Translations under genes and position numbers: made by a program
DNA from: Anabaena sp. WA102
GTDB taxonomy: Bacteria; Cyanobacteriota; Cyanobacteriia; Cyanobacteriales; Nostocaceae
DNA: 64,000 nt
Reading direction: 5' to 3'
Assembly (NCBI RefSeq): GCF_001277295.1
Contig: NZ_CP011456.1
Coordinates: 4,468,001-4,532,000 of the forward strand
The notes under the pieces: model-generated
The model's input: the letters and a program-made list of their open reading frames with translations, nothing else
Told to the model about the DNA's origin: nothing
Database searches by the model: none
Part shown: one piece after another, positions 34,680 to 43,112 of the stretch
Layout: each line of letters begins with the position of its first letter
How positions within the stretch are numbered: the first letter of the stretch is position 1

Positions 34680-34898
34680 ATTCAAAGTTTACTTCTATCA
34701 ACTTAATATCTTCCCCCAATGGGGGATTTATGAGAGCAAAGTTCAAAAAACAGCACCATGAACACGCCCAATTACAGCTTATTACTGCAAAGCTTTTGGA
34801 CACCACCTACCACACCCATTCCCGAAAATTCCCACTCAAATAATCATCCCCCAGAACCAACAGAAATCGCCGAATTTATAGGAGAAGAAATACTCTAT
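34680..34898. repeat. 219-bp direct repeat, copy A (helicase 5' end)
   Basis: Nearly identical to 36304-36522. It contains a CCCCC-AAT-GGGGG hairpin (34713-34725), a ribosome site and the first 47 codons of a helicase-type gene. It flanks the PIN module on the left. Confidence 0.85.
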
Positions 34899-34940
34899 CC
34901 ACCAATAATTATCAATAGGAATAAATATGTATTAAAATAG
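34758..34940 (+). pseudogene. Truncated helicase N-terminus, copy A
   Basis: Sixty codons: the first 47 (MNTPNYSLLLQSFWTPPTTP to EEILY) match the start of the 36382-36690 frame, then unrelated sequence (PPIIINRNKYVLK) and a stop. It is a fragment made by duplication and has no helicase motif. Confidence 0.6.
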
Positions 34941-34986
34941 AAGCCAATAGCTAACTTAAACCCTCAAAAATTATTAAACAAAAACA

Positions 34987-35397
34987 ATGAACATTAAGCA
35001 GAATGTCTTAGAAGTTTCAGGATTAGAACTTACCAAGACTATCTTAGTAGATTTACAAAAGCTCGCCTCTTGCTCTGGAGAACCAATAGCATCTGTCTAT
35101 GCAGATAACTTACTGCGTACCATGCGTATTATGCGCGATAAATTACCTTTTGACCCCTATACAGAAGTGGTAATGGCATTACATGATGCACTTGCATATT
35201 CTAATCGTTGGATTGACTATAATGCCAGTCAATATCAAGGAGTTTGTGAATTACTTACATCCCTAGTCAATCAAGAAACAATCAACAATTCATCAGTTGA
35301 AGCAGCAATTTTAACCCTAGAAAACTTAGGCTTTGATACCATACCATTTGGAGTCAAACTTGATGAAAGCCTGGATATACATGAAGACGAGGAATAA
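34987..35397 (+). CDS. Hypothetical partner of a PIN-like protein
   Basis: A 136-residue acidic, mainly helical protein (VYADNLLRTMRIMRDKLPFD, then an acidic end DESLDIHEDEE). No HTH or known domain. It ends 6 bases before the PIN-like gene, the layout of a toxin-antitoxin pair in which it would be the antitoxin, but this is inference from position, acidity and size. Confidence 0.5.
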   Translation: MNIKQNVLEVSGLELTKTILVDLQKLASCSGEPIASVYADNLLRTMRIMRDKLPFDPYTEVVMALHDALAYSNRWIDYNASQYQGVCELLTSLVNQETINNSSVEAAILTLENLGFDTIPFGVKLDESLDIHEDEE

Positions 35398-35403
35398 TAG
35401 CAA

Positions 35404-36255
35404 ATGGATGATAAATCTATTCCTCAACACTTTCTAGATACCTCAGTTTTACGTTCTTTGCTACTAGGTACGCAAGTCTATAAGCAGTATTTTGAATCTC
35501 AACTTACTGACCAAACGCTTTATATTTCTAATTACGTGCAGATGGAGATGAGGCGCAGTTATCTGATTAATCTTATTTCCTTCTACTTTGTGCTGCGCCT
35601 AGAAACTATAAATAATATTGGCGATGCGATCGCACTGTGGAGTAATAGATTTAAAACCAGCGAACTTAAAGCTATTTTACAACTTATTCCCCAACTTTTT
35701 AGCACCCACCAACTCAACTTTAGTAGTCCCCAAGATAAAGAAAAAGCTATCTCTATTTTAGGAATTTATATCAAACGTTTTGAACTTCTACTCAGAAAAA
35801 AGTTTAATAATACCAATACAGATTCTACCACCTGTACCCGCGCCCTTGTACCGCTTACCCTTGACTTACAAAATCTGGCTGCTGGCTTAAAACAGTTTGC
35901 TGATGAATTTGGAGATGTAAAAAAATGTCGCAGCAACTGTCAGATTGACCAAGTTCTTTTAGTACAATACCGTGCAGAAATTGAGCAATTAATTCAAATT
36001 GCTGCTCAACTACCCAAAAACTCAAATACTAGAGGATTTATTAATATTGCCAATAATTTAAAAGAAATATTAGCTCAAGGAGCAACAGCCTGTGACTGCA
36101 ACCGTTGTGAAAAAATTGGAGATGCTGTCATTGCTTTAAATGCACCCCGGAATATGCAACTAGAACATACTGATAATTCCTTTGACTATTTATGTCCAAC
36201 AATTAATCAACCCCATTACAAACATCCTTCAGAGAGGAAAATCTTTGCCAGATGA
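35404..36255 (+). CDS. PIN-like protein with Cys-rich insertion
   Basis: A 283-residue protein. The start (HFLDTSVLRSLL) and QMEMRR (about residue 50) fit PIN-domain acidic sites; the end (CEKIGDAVIALNAPRNMQLE, then HTDNSFDYL) fits the last PIN strands. Between them is a long helical insertion with cysteines (TTCTRAL, KKCRSNC, CDCNRC) that could bind metal. This is not a standard VapC. Paired with the 34987 gene and enclosed by duplicated helicase 5' ends. Confidence 0.5.
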   Translation: MDDKSIPQHFLDTSVLRSLLLGTQVYKQYFESQLTDQTLYISNYVQMEMRRSYLINLISFYFVLRLETINNIGDAIALWSNRFKTSELKAILQLIPQLFSTHQLNFSSPQDKEKAISILGIYIKRFELLLRKKFNNTNTDSTTCTRALVPLTLDLQNLAAGLKQFADEFGDVKKCRSNCQIDQVLLVQYRAEIEQLIQIAAQLPKNSNTRGFINIANNLKEILAQGATACDCNRCEKIGDAVIALNAPRNMQLEHTDNSFDYLCPTINQPHYKHPSERKIFAR

Positions 36256-36303
36256 TAATTTTCTAGTAAATTACTATAGCATTTATCAAAAATAACTTTG
36301 TAA

Positions 36304-36522
36304 ATTCAGAGTTTACTTCTGTCAACTTAATATCTTCCCCCAATGGGGGATTTATGAGGGCAAAGTTCAAAAAACACCACCATGAACACGCCCAATTACA
36401 GCTTATTACTACAAAGCCTGTGGACACCACCTACCACACCCATTCCCGAAAATTCCCCCTCAAATAATCATCCCCCAGAACCAACAGAAATCACCGAATT
36501 TCTAGCAGAAGAAATACTCTAT
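36304..36522. repeat. 219-bp direct repeat, copy B (helicase 5' end)
   Basis: Nearly identical to 34680-34898, including the CCCCC-AAT-GGGGG hairpin and the first 47 helicase codons. The spacing between copies is 1624 bases. Confidence 0.85.
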
Positions 36523-36690
36523 CAACAAACAATTCCCGCCACCGAACCCAACCTCAAAACCATCCCCAAAGACCTACCAAAACAACTAATCAAAGCCCTA
36601 CAATCATTAGGAATAACCCAACTTTATTCCCATCAGATCAAAGCCTTACAAGCAATTAGAAAAGGTAAAAGTTTCATCTTTGATTTTTAA
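36382..36690 (+). pseudogene. DEAD/DEAH helicase fragment, N-terminal
   Basis: A 102-residue frame: Pro-rich start, then LPKQLIKALQSLGITQLYSH and QIKALQAIRKGKSF, the Q-motif and approach to Walker A of large LHR/Hrq1-type helicases. It stops as IFDF exactly where Walker A should follow, 15 bases before a REP-like palindrome. The rest of the gene is absent. It is a truncated gene. Confidence 0.6.
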
Positions 36691-36705
36691 ACCGTAAGGG
36701 TTTGA

Positions 36706-36736
36706 GGTCCCCGACTTCTTAGAGAAGTCGGGGATC
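36706..36736. repeat. GGTCCCCGACTTCTT palindrome, copy 2
   Basis: Inverted repeat matching 24903-24933 with small changes. It lies between the truncated helicase fragment and the convergent Ski2-like helicase gene end. Confidence 0.75.
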
Positions 36737-36767
36737 TGACTGCAAATATAAGTTATATAAACCCTAA

Positions 36768-39449
36768 TTATTCCATTGCTTCATTCACAGGGAATCTATC
36801 AATTAATTGCATCGCTCGTTGAGCATTGCGTCGCAATACATCTGGTAAATTAGGAACATGAGGAATCTGGGATAATAAATCTAGAGTGCGGCGTAAAATT
36901 CGCACTACGTCCCCTTCATCTAAAGTGGTTTTCTCACATAATGCTTTCCACTCTACCCCTAGCGCCCATTGTTCCACCAAGGAAATCAAGCTGATAAAAC
37001 GAGTTTCTAAACCTACAGGTAAGGCTACCCCATGACGATACTGTACCTTTAACACAGAACGGCGAATAGGTTGTAATGTTAACCAGGCTGCATCTGCTTC
37101 TGTAGACAGGTTGAAATCAACCTTAGTATCTGGGCGGGGGCTTTCTGTCACCAAGGCGGCTATTACTGCTGCTAGGTTATGGGGACCAATATTATCTAAT
37201 TCTCCACTGGCTAAAACTAAACCTAACCACAATTCATTTTCACCGCGAATGGCTGCCGCAATTTCTCCTAATTTTGTGGGAACTAAGTTATCCAAACATT
37301 CAAAGAATTGCAAAATTTCAATTAAACAGAGAAACTCTTCCCAATATCTTTGAGACTGTAGTGATACCTGTTCTTGTAGGTGTTCAATTTCTGCTTCTAA
37401 TTCGACACAACGCGCTCGATTTTTGAATATTTTGGCAATGTTACCCGATTTATAAATGGGATGGTTTTCTAACTGTTCTTGGACAGCAGTTAGGCGACTG
37501 AGTTGTTCTCTTACTTCTGTGGGTAGATGGTTAAATTCTTCAGGATTGGGTATGCTTTGAGCGATCGCAATGGTGCTTTCATCACCACGAATTGATTGTC
37601 CTCGTTTCAAGCTCAATTCTGAAGGTGGTATTAGCTCAGATGGAACTTCTACTCGTGGCATTTCTGCATACATATCTAATATATCTGCTGAAGTTGCCAC
37701 ATACCAACGGTTATTTTGCCCCAAGCAAACAAAGTAAGATGTCTCACCCACACTCACGGCTTTGTCAACCAGCACTACTGTTATTGGTAGGGGTGACATG
37801 GCGTTTCTGTCGTTGAGACTCAACATAGTTCCAGATATGGCAAAATCTAGCATCATTGCCAGTTGTGCCTGTCTATCTTCCTGTGCCTGTTCTTGCAGGG
37901 TTTTGAAAATTTGGCGTTCTACTTTCAAGCGTTGACGCAGTTTTTCATATTGCATCAATTCACTTTCATCAATTGCCGCCAGTTGTGATTGAATTTGCGA
38001 TAATTCGCTTTGAAATTGTCCCAGTTCTTCAAAATCTGGTTGGAGGTGCAAATTGGACATATATTGTCCAAAACTGCGTTCTATCAGTTCTCTGGCTTTT
38101 TCTATGGTGTGGGTTTGCAGCAGGTTCAAAACCATACCGTAACTGGGTGTAAACTGACTAACTAAGGGATCAGCTTTGGATGTAGCTAAATAGGATGCTT
38201 CTTTTGCGCCTTCAAAGGGGGTTTGTAATGTTACTACATAACCTTGCATATCCATCCCGCGACGACCAGCCCGCCCTGCCATTTGCAAGAATTCCGAAGC
38301 ATTGAGTAAGCGGTGTCCGTTATCAGTGCGTTTAGACAAAGTAGAAATAACTGTTGTCCGGGCGGGCATATTAATTCCCGCTGCTAAGGTTTCTGTGGCG
38401 AATACTACTTTAATTAATCCCTGCTGAAACAGTTCTTCGACGAATCCTTTCCAAGCTGGTAAGATGCCGGCATGATGGGCAGCTATACCTCGATACAGTG
38501 GGGCAACTTGTCCAGCCCTGCCAGCATCGGGGTTACGGCGTAAAAATTCGTCAATTTGTTGGCGGAGGATTTGGGACTCATCATTATTAACTAACCATAA
38601 ATCACCAACTTCTTCAACGGCTTTATCACAGCCCCGACGACTGAAGATAAAGTAAATGGCGGGAAGCATATCCCGTTCTTGGAGTTGGCTCAGGGTATAA
38701 ATAATACCGGGCGGTTCTGGTCTACCAGCTTTGCCTTTTTCCCAATATCCTTTTTTAGCCTTTTTGACTAAGCGGGGATTAATTTTGGTATTAGTTTCAT
38801 TTAATAACGGAAACAATCCTTTGGGATTACAAAAGTTAAATTCTAAGGGAACGGGGCGAAAATCGGAGTAAATCAGGTCTGTGGGACCATGAACATGATT
38901 TAACCAACTGGTAAGTTGATCACTGTTGGCAACGGTGGCAGAAAGGGCTACAAGTTGGACGCTGCGGGGACAGTAGATGATGGATTCTTCCCAGACTGTA
39001 CCCCGTTGGCGATCGTTCATGTAGTGGCACTCATCTAGCACTACAGCCTCAACGTCGGCTAAGGAGATGCCAATTTGACCTATGGGCGTGCCATAGAGCA
39101 TATTGCGGAAAATTTCTGTGGTCATGACCAAAATTGGTGCATCCCTATGAATGGAAGCGTCTCCGGTGAGGAGTCCAACTTGATCAAAGCCAAATTTTTC
39201 GCGGAAGTCTCGGAGTTTTTGATTAGATAACGCCTTCAAGGGAGTGGTGTAAAATACCCGTTTCCCGCGAGATAAGGCGCGATAGATGGCATATTCCCCG
39301 ATGAGGGTCTTTCCTGAACCTGTGGGCGCACAGACAACTACTGAACGGTCAGCATTGAGGGAGGCGATCGCTTCTTTCTGGAATTGATCTAATTCAAAGG
39401 GGAATATTGACTCAATGTCAATTTCATTAGCAGAGGCAGAATAATTCAC
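36768..39449 (-). CDS. Ski2/Mtr4-like DEAD/DEAH-box RNA helicase
   Basis: An 893-residue superfamily 2 helicase. Q motif FELDQFQKEAI (18-28), Walker A APTGSGKT (41-48), DECH box (VVLDECHYM, about 138), SAT motif (ALSATVAN), and QMAGRAGRRGMD motif VI. A long C-terminal DSHCT-like part follows. This conserved cyanobacterial protein resembles plant ISE2 and is expected to act in RNA processing. It is housekeeping in character and unlike the nearby accessory genes. Confidence 0.9.
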   Translation of the reverse strand: MNYSASANEIDIESIFPFELDQFQKEAIASLNADRSVVVCAPTGSGKTLIGEYAIYRALSRGKRVFYTTPLKALSNQKLRDFREKFGFDQVGLLTGDASIHRDAPILVMTTEIFRNMLYGTPIGQIGISLADVEAVVLDECHYMNDRQRGTVWEESIIYCPRSVQLVALSATVANSDQLTSWLNHVHGPTDLIYSDFRPVPLEFNFCNPKGLFPLLNETNTKINPRLVKKAKKGYWEKGKAGRPEPPGIIYTLSQLQERDMLPAIYFIFSRRGCDKAVEEVGDLWLVNNDESQILRQQIDEFLRRNPDAGRAGQVAPLYRGIAAHHAGILPAWKGFVEELFQQGLIKVVFATETLAAGINMPARTTVISTLSKRTDNGHRLLNASEFLQMAGRAGRRGMDMQGYVVTLQTPFEGAKEASYLATSKADPLVSQFTPSYGMVLNLLQTHTIEKARELIERSFGQYMSNLHLQPDFEELGQFQSELSQIQSQLAAIDESELMQYEKLRQRLKVERQIFKTLQEQAQEDRQAQLAMMLDFAISGTMLSLNDRNAMSPLPITVVLVDKAVSVGETSYFVCLGQNNRWYVATSADILDMYAEMPRVEVPSELIPPSELSLKRGQSIRGDESTIAIAQSIPNPEEFNHLPTEVREQLSRLTAVQEQLENHPIYKSGNIAKIFKNRARCVELEAEIEHLQEQVSLQSQRYWEEFLCLIEILQFFECLDNLVPTKLGEIAAAIRGENELWLGLVLASGELDNIGPHNLAAVIAALVTESPRPDTKVDFNLSTEADAAWLTLQPIRRSVLKVQYRHGVALPVGLETRFISLISLVEQWALGVEWKALCEKTTLDEGDVVRILRRTLDLLSQIPHVPNLPDVLRRNAQRAMQLIDRFPVNEAME

Positions 39450-39458
39450 TCAATCATA

Positions 39459-39540
39459 ATTTACAAGCAGACTGTCTACTATCATAACGTGATTCGTGGT
39501 TTCCTACGTTGATATGAAAAGCCCAAGTTGTGAAGGTATG
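39459..39540. repeat. Dispersed 80-bp repeat, copy 1
   Basis: Begins TTTACAAGCAGACTGTCTAC and is about 75-80% identical to 41888-41968. The two copies enclose the DUF29 to HicA stretch. Confidence 0.6.
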
Positions 39541-39609
39541 ACTGAGCTTTTTTTAATTACTTTACTATTTCGGCAATTTTGCGGAGACCTCGCCAAGCAA
39601 TTACACTGA

Positions 39610-40044
39610 CTACTTCCGCCAAGAAGTTTGTTGCAAAATTTGATCTATTTCTTGAGGAAAAGGACAATCATCAGGAAAAGAAAAAGATTGATAATCAGAG
39701 TTCTCTCGCAGAGTCGTTAATGCGCTGATATAACATTCTATAAATATTTCATCCCAATACGGTCTTAAGCTGGGAGAGTCTTCCAATAAGCCTTTCAATT
39801 CTCGCTGACTACGCTTAATTGTTTCTGTCCAACCACGATAGTCTTGAACGTAGTCTGAATAACAAAGTTTAAGACAATGTTCTAGCATTGTGATGAGCCG
39901 ATTTCGCAATTCTCGCTTTTGACTCCTTCCCAAACTTTCAATCTCCTCAATTAAGTCTTCCCAGTCAACACTATGATAATTTTGCTCTTTCAATAGATTA
40001 ATTGTCTCTTCAATCCAGAGGGCGTAATCTGTTTGGGTTAGCAT
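39610..40044 (-). CDS. DUF29 domain protein
   Basis: A 144-residue DUF29 protein (DYALWIEETINLLKEQNYHS, then DWEDLIEEIESLGRSQKREL and the basic LLEHLLKL-type helix). The function is unknown; DUF29 proteins are abundant in cyanobacteria and cluster with mobile and toxin-antitoxin genes. Full length. It follows the HsdR-like gene in the same direction by 37 bases. Confidence 0.8.
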   Translation of the reverse strand: MLTQTDYALWIEETINLLKEQNYHSVDWEDLIEEIESLGRSQKRELRNRLITMLEHCLKLCYSDYVQDYRGWTETIKRSQRELKGLLEDSPSLRPYWDEIFIECYISALTTLRENSDYQSFSFPDDCPFPQEIDQILQQTSWRK

Positions 40045-40081
40045 AGTATTTTTCCTCTTTCCCTAATTTTACACTTTTTTA

Positions 40082-40702
40082 TCATTTTACTATTTCGGCA
40101 ATTTTGTACAGAACTCGACAGGCAGATTCTAATTCGTTTTGGGTAGACAGTGGGGCAAATACTCGTGATATGGCATAGTGTTGATTTTCTAGTTTGACAA
40201 ACACAATATCGTCGCCATTGGTTAACATTCCAAAGTTAGGTAGATTAGTGTTGGGACTAGCCATTAAGTAAGTCAGGGTTTGTGGCAATGCTGACCAAAC
40301 TGATAACATGATTTTTTTTGATTCTAAAACAATTACCCATAGGCGGTCTTGTAATACCAGTAAATCTATTCCACCCTGGAGAGTTTCTTCGCTATCAGCT
40401 ATTGTTATTTGTACAGATTCTTCTGCTTTGATGCGAAAAGGTGGATCATATAAACCTGCAACGGTAAGTAATGGAGAAACGAGTAATAGCATTACTGTAC
40501 TTTCTAATAAATGCCCACCTGAACGGTGATAAAGATAACGTTTCCAGAGAATTTCTAGGTTGGTGTGGTCATTGGGATTAATTTCAGGTAATTGATCATG
40601 CCATTCTGTAAAAAAATCCTCTGATTCACTGCGACTCAAGCCAAATCGTTTTTCTGCTTCAGCGATGGTGGTGATAGTTTCAGTAACGGCTAGTGTTTGC
40701 AT
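40082..40702 (-). CDS. HsdR-N-like PD-(D/E)xK nuclease protein
   Basis: About 206 residues starting MQTLAVTETITTIAEAEKRF; an in-frame ATG at 40729 would add nine residues. The core GGIDLLVLQDRLWVIVLESK has the Asp and ExK pattern of the type I restriction R-subunit N-terminal domain. There is no helicase, so it is one of the short stand-alone HsdR-like proteins of cyanobacteria. It could be a decayed or independent nuclease. Confidence 0.7.
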   Translation of the reverse strand: MQTLAVTETITTIAEAEKRFGLSRSESEDFFTEWHDQLPEINPNDHTNLEILWKRYLYHRSGGHLLESTVMLLLVSPLLTVAGLYDPPFRIKAEESVQITIADSEETLQGGIDLLVLQDRLWVIVLESKKIMLSVWSALPQTLTYLMASPNTNLPNFGMLTNGDDIVFVKLENQHYAISRVFAPLSTQNELESACRVLYKIAEIVK

Positions 40703-40776
40703 AGTGGATTTTTGTCTCAGTAGTTGCATCTACGATAAAATAATTTCACCGACCTGATTTTATCTAAAACTCTATT

Positions 40777-41025
40777 ATGACTATTGCTGAACAGATTTAT
40801 GCGATCGCTAAAACTCTTCCCCAAGATCAAGCTGATGCGATTCTGACTTTTGCTGAATTTATCCGTGCTAAACATCTAAATACTAACCAAACTGTTAAAA
40901 ATATTGACGAGTTACCTTGGTCAGAATTTGTTTATTCACTTGCTGGAACTTGGACAGATGACTTTCCCACTTTAGAAGAAATTCGCGCTGAATCAGGACA
41001 AGACATTCTGCGGGAGAGCCTTTAA
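40777..41025 (+). CDS. DUF2281-type antitoxin
   Basis: An 82-residue protein (MTIAEQIYAIAKTLPQDQAD, then AILTFAEFIRAKH) of the DUF2281/VapB-like type, with an acidic, toxin-binding-type C-terminus. The stop is immediately followed by the vapC start, so the pair is co-translated. It lies divergent to the HsdR-like gene. Confidence 0.8.
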   Translation: MTIAEQIYAIAKTLPQDQADAILTFAEFIRAKHLNTNQTVKNIDELPWSEFVYSLAGTWTDDFPTLEEIRAESGQDILRESL

Positions 41026-41418
41026 ATGTACGTTTTGGACACCAACACACTGATTTATTATTTCAAAGGTCAAGGACAAGTTGCTGAAAATTTTGCTAAT
41101 GTCTCTGCTCAAGAAATTAGTATTCCTACGATTGTTTTTTTTGAATTACAAGTTGGTATTGCTAAGTCCACTTCACCCGCAAAACGCACTCAACAACTTC
41201 AAGAACTTATGAGTCGGGTTAACCTGGTTTTGTTTGATAGAGAAGCTGCTCTTGCTGCTGCTAAAATTCGTGCTGAGTTGGAGCAGCAAGGAACTCCAAT
41301 CGGTCAAATGGATGTTTTGATTGCTGGTACAGCCATAGCATTGCAAGCAACTTTAGTTACTCACAATATCAAGGAGTTTTCCAGGGTTTCGGGACTCACA
41401 ATTGTTGACTGGTATTGA
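41026..41418 (+). CDS. vapC: VapC-type PIN ribonuclease toxin
   Basis: A 130-residue PIN domain with Asp4 (YVLDTNTLIYYFKG), Glu42 (FFELQVG), Asp in GQMDVLIAGTA and the final THNIKEFSRV. Length and residues are standard for VapC, which cleaves tRNA or rRNA. It starts directly after the DUF2281 antitoxin. A decayed copy of this gene lies at 41971-42030. Confidence 0.88.
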   Translation: MYVLDTNTLIYYFKGQGQVAENFANVSAQEISIPTIVFFELQVGIAKSTSPAKRTQQLQELMSRVNLVLFDREAALAAAKIRAELEQQGTPIGQMDVLIAGTAIALQATLVTHNIKEFSRVSGLTIVDWY

Positions 41419-41479
41419 TTACTAATCAATAAGCTTAACGGCTAGTCCTTGCATGGTGAATTGTTTCCGGTAGCTGTGT

Positions 41480-41707
41480 TTATATCGTTACTGCTACTTT
41501 ACCAACTTGCGTGGATGGTTCGGGTATAGGTTGTCCATCTTCTTTTAATACTTCTAGGTATAATGCGATCGCTTCTTTAATATTTTCCTGTACTTCTGCT
41601 AAGGTATCGCCAATACTGACACAACCGGGTAAGTCGGGAACATAAGCGCCCCAGTTTGTCTGGCCACGTTCGTAGATGACTGTGTACTCAATCATTTTTT
41701 CGTTCAT
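41480..41707 (-). CDS. hicB: HicB-type antitoxin
   Basis: A 75-residue HicB-like protein (YERGQTNWGAYVPDLPGCVS, then IGDTLAEVQENIKEAIALYL), an RNase-H-like partial fold that neutralises HicA. I chose the ATG at 41707, which overlaps the HicA stop by 4 bases; a start at 41695 is also possible. HicA comes first, the usual order. Confidence 0.85.
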   Translation of the reverse strand: MNEKMIEYTVIYERGQTNWGAYVPDLPGCVSIGDTLAEVQENIKEAIALYLEVLKEDGQPIPEPSTQVGKVAVTI

Positions 41708-41886
41708 AATTTTGCTTGCTTCCAAATTGATGAGAGTGTACCGACTGGAATATCATCACTTGGTTTTCCGGGTACAACTACGATACCTGATTTGCTTGGA
41801 TGTTTGAGGATACGATGACTACCTCTGATGCGATCTATATACCAACCATCTGCTTCCAGGATTTTGAGAACTTCTTTAACCTTCAT
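41704..41886 (-). CDS. hicA: HicA-type mRNA interferase toxin
   Basis: A 60-residue dsRBD-like HicA toxin with catalytic His in RGSHRILKHP and the VKEVLKILEADGW start. HicA cuts mRNA. It overlaps the HicB start by 4 bases and looks intact. Confidence 0.88.
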   Translation of the reverse strand: MKVKEVLKILEADGWYIDRIRGSHRILKHPSKSGIVVVPGKPSDDIPVGTLSSIWKQAKL

Positions 41887-41887
41887 A

Positions 41888-41968
41888 ATTTACAAGCAGA
41901 CTATTTACCATCATAACTTGATTAGTGATTTACTACATTGAGAGCAAAAGCACAAGTTATGAGGTTAT
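41888..41968. repeat. Dispersed 80-bp repeat, copy 2
   Basis: Begins TTTACAAGCAGACTATTTAC, the partner of 39459-39540. It sits directly upstream of hicA and next to the vapC remnant. Confidence 0.6.
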
Positions 41969-41970
41969 GA

Positions 41971-42030
41971 GAGAGAGCCTTTAGATGTACATTTTGGATA
42001 CCAACACCCTTGACCCGCAAAACGCACCAG
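41971..42030 (+). pseudogene. vapC remnant with internal deletion
   Basis: GAGAGCCTTTAGATGTACAT and the following bases match the vapC start region at 41014-41045 (MYILDTNTL), then jump to a CCGCAAAACGCAC stretch matching vapC codons near 41184. About 130 bases of vapC are missing, so it is a small deleted copy. Confidence 0.65.
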
Positions 42031-42116
42031 TAGTGTGATATTATAGTCTGGGTATAGAAAAATTTATACAAAAGATAAATTTTTTGATACATAAAAATTA
42101 AGTGCCAATAAAAAAC

Positions 42117-43079
42117 ATGAAAAGACAAACCGAACTTTTGGCAGAAGTTGAAAGATTAATATTTATCGTAGCTATAGTCGCATTGATAACATTAGTAGCT
42201 ACCTACTTCGTAGTTTCTTCAATACAAAATATTCCTCCAGGGATATTGGAGTTTCTAAAAAGTATACTTACAAATTTGATACCAGTTCCCTTTCTTTTCA
42301 TATTGTCATTTGTTATATATCGACGTATTCAATCTATTCGTCATAAAAATGATACTGAAAAGTTATCTGAATTATTGGTTGAGGATGTAGTTAAGAAGTT
42401 ACGTGAACCAACTACTAAAATTGGGCATTTGCTCAAGATTGAAGAAATTCTATCCAAATTTGATATAGAAACTATGTCTCAGTTGCTGAAAGAAGCTCAT
42501 TATGCTGGAATAGTAGCTGTTCATCAAAGCTTATATGATAAAGATTTTGAGAAGCTCATTGGTAGATCAAAAAAAGTTACTATTTTGAATACATGGATTC
42601 CAAATCTTGATTTTTTAGCTGATGCCTTAGTAGATGCTTTAAGTAAAAAAAACACTGTGCAGATTCTGATGCTGTACCCTAATTCGGGTATTGCAACATT
42701 ACGTAGTGAAGCATTACACAGGTTTGGTACTTCTAAATTTCAAGAAAACCAAGTTAGATCAGGTGTAGAACATTGTCTTGATGTATTAAGTGACATTGCT
42801 GAGAGAGTAGACGAGGAAAACAGAAAATATTTGCAGATTAAGCTTTATAATGCAATGCCTTCAATTTCTGTATATAATGTTGATGAACACTTTTTTGTAA
42901 GCCTGTTCTTTCATGGACAACTTGCTATAAAAGCCCCTCAAATCGAAGTACAGAGTGAAACTTCTATTCTGGGAAAATCAGTCTCTAGGGAAGTAGCAAT
43001 GTTATGGAGTATTGGACAGGAATTTTCTGATGTGAGAAATTGGCGAACGGAAATCAGTATTATGGCTGACAAATTCTAA
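42117..43079 (+). CDS. Membrane protein with PLD-like cytosolic domain
   Basis: About 320 residues from the ATG at 42117; a GTG at 42102 is also in frame. Two membrane segments (about 15-38 and 50-70) are followed by a cytosolic part resembling PLD-like/DUF5919-type folds (KVTILNTWIPNLDFLADAL, VQILMLYPNSGIATLRSEAL, and YNVDEHFFVSLFFHGQLA). A complete HKD motif is not seen, so it may be a non-catalytic sensor. It forms a two-gene cassette with the next gene, 33 bases apart. Confidence 0.5.
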   Translation: MKRQTELLAEVERLIFIVAIVALITLVATYFVVSSIQNIPPGILEFLKSILTNLIPVPFLFILSFVIYRRIQSIRHKNDTEKLSELLVEDVVKKLREPTTKIGHLLKIEEILSKFDIETMSQLLKEAHYAGIVAVHQSLYDKDFEKLIGRSKKVTILNTWIPNLDFLADALVDALSKKNTVQILMLYPNSGIATLRSEALHRFGTSKFQENQVRSGVEHCLDVLSDIAERVDEENRKYLQIKLYNAMPSISVYNVDEHFFVSLFFHGQLAIKAPQIEVQSETSILGKSVSREVAMLWSIGQEFSDVRNWRTEISIMADKF

Positions 43080-43112
43080 TTATAATCCTTTAACGTTTAA
43101 TAGAGAACACTA

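Noticed and set aside
34758..34940. Independent small Pro-rich protein
   Set aside because: The first 47 codons are a duplicate of the helicase fragment at 36382 and the rest is unrelated sequence, so it is a truncation product.
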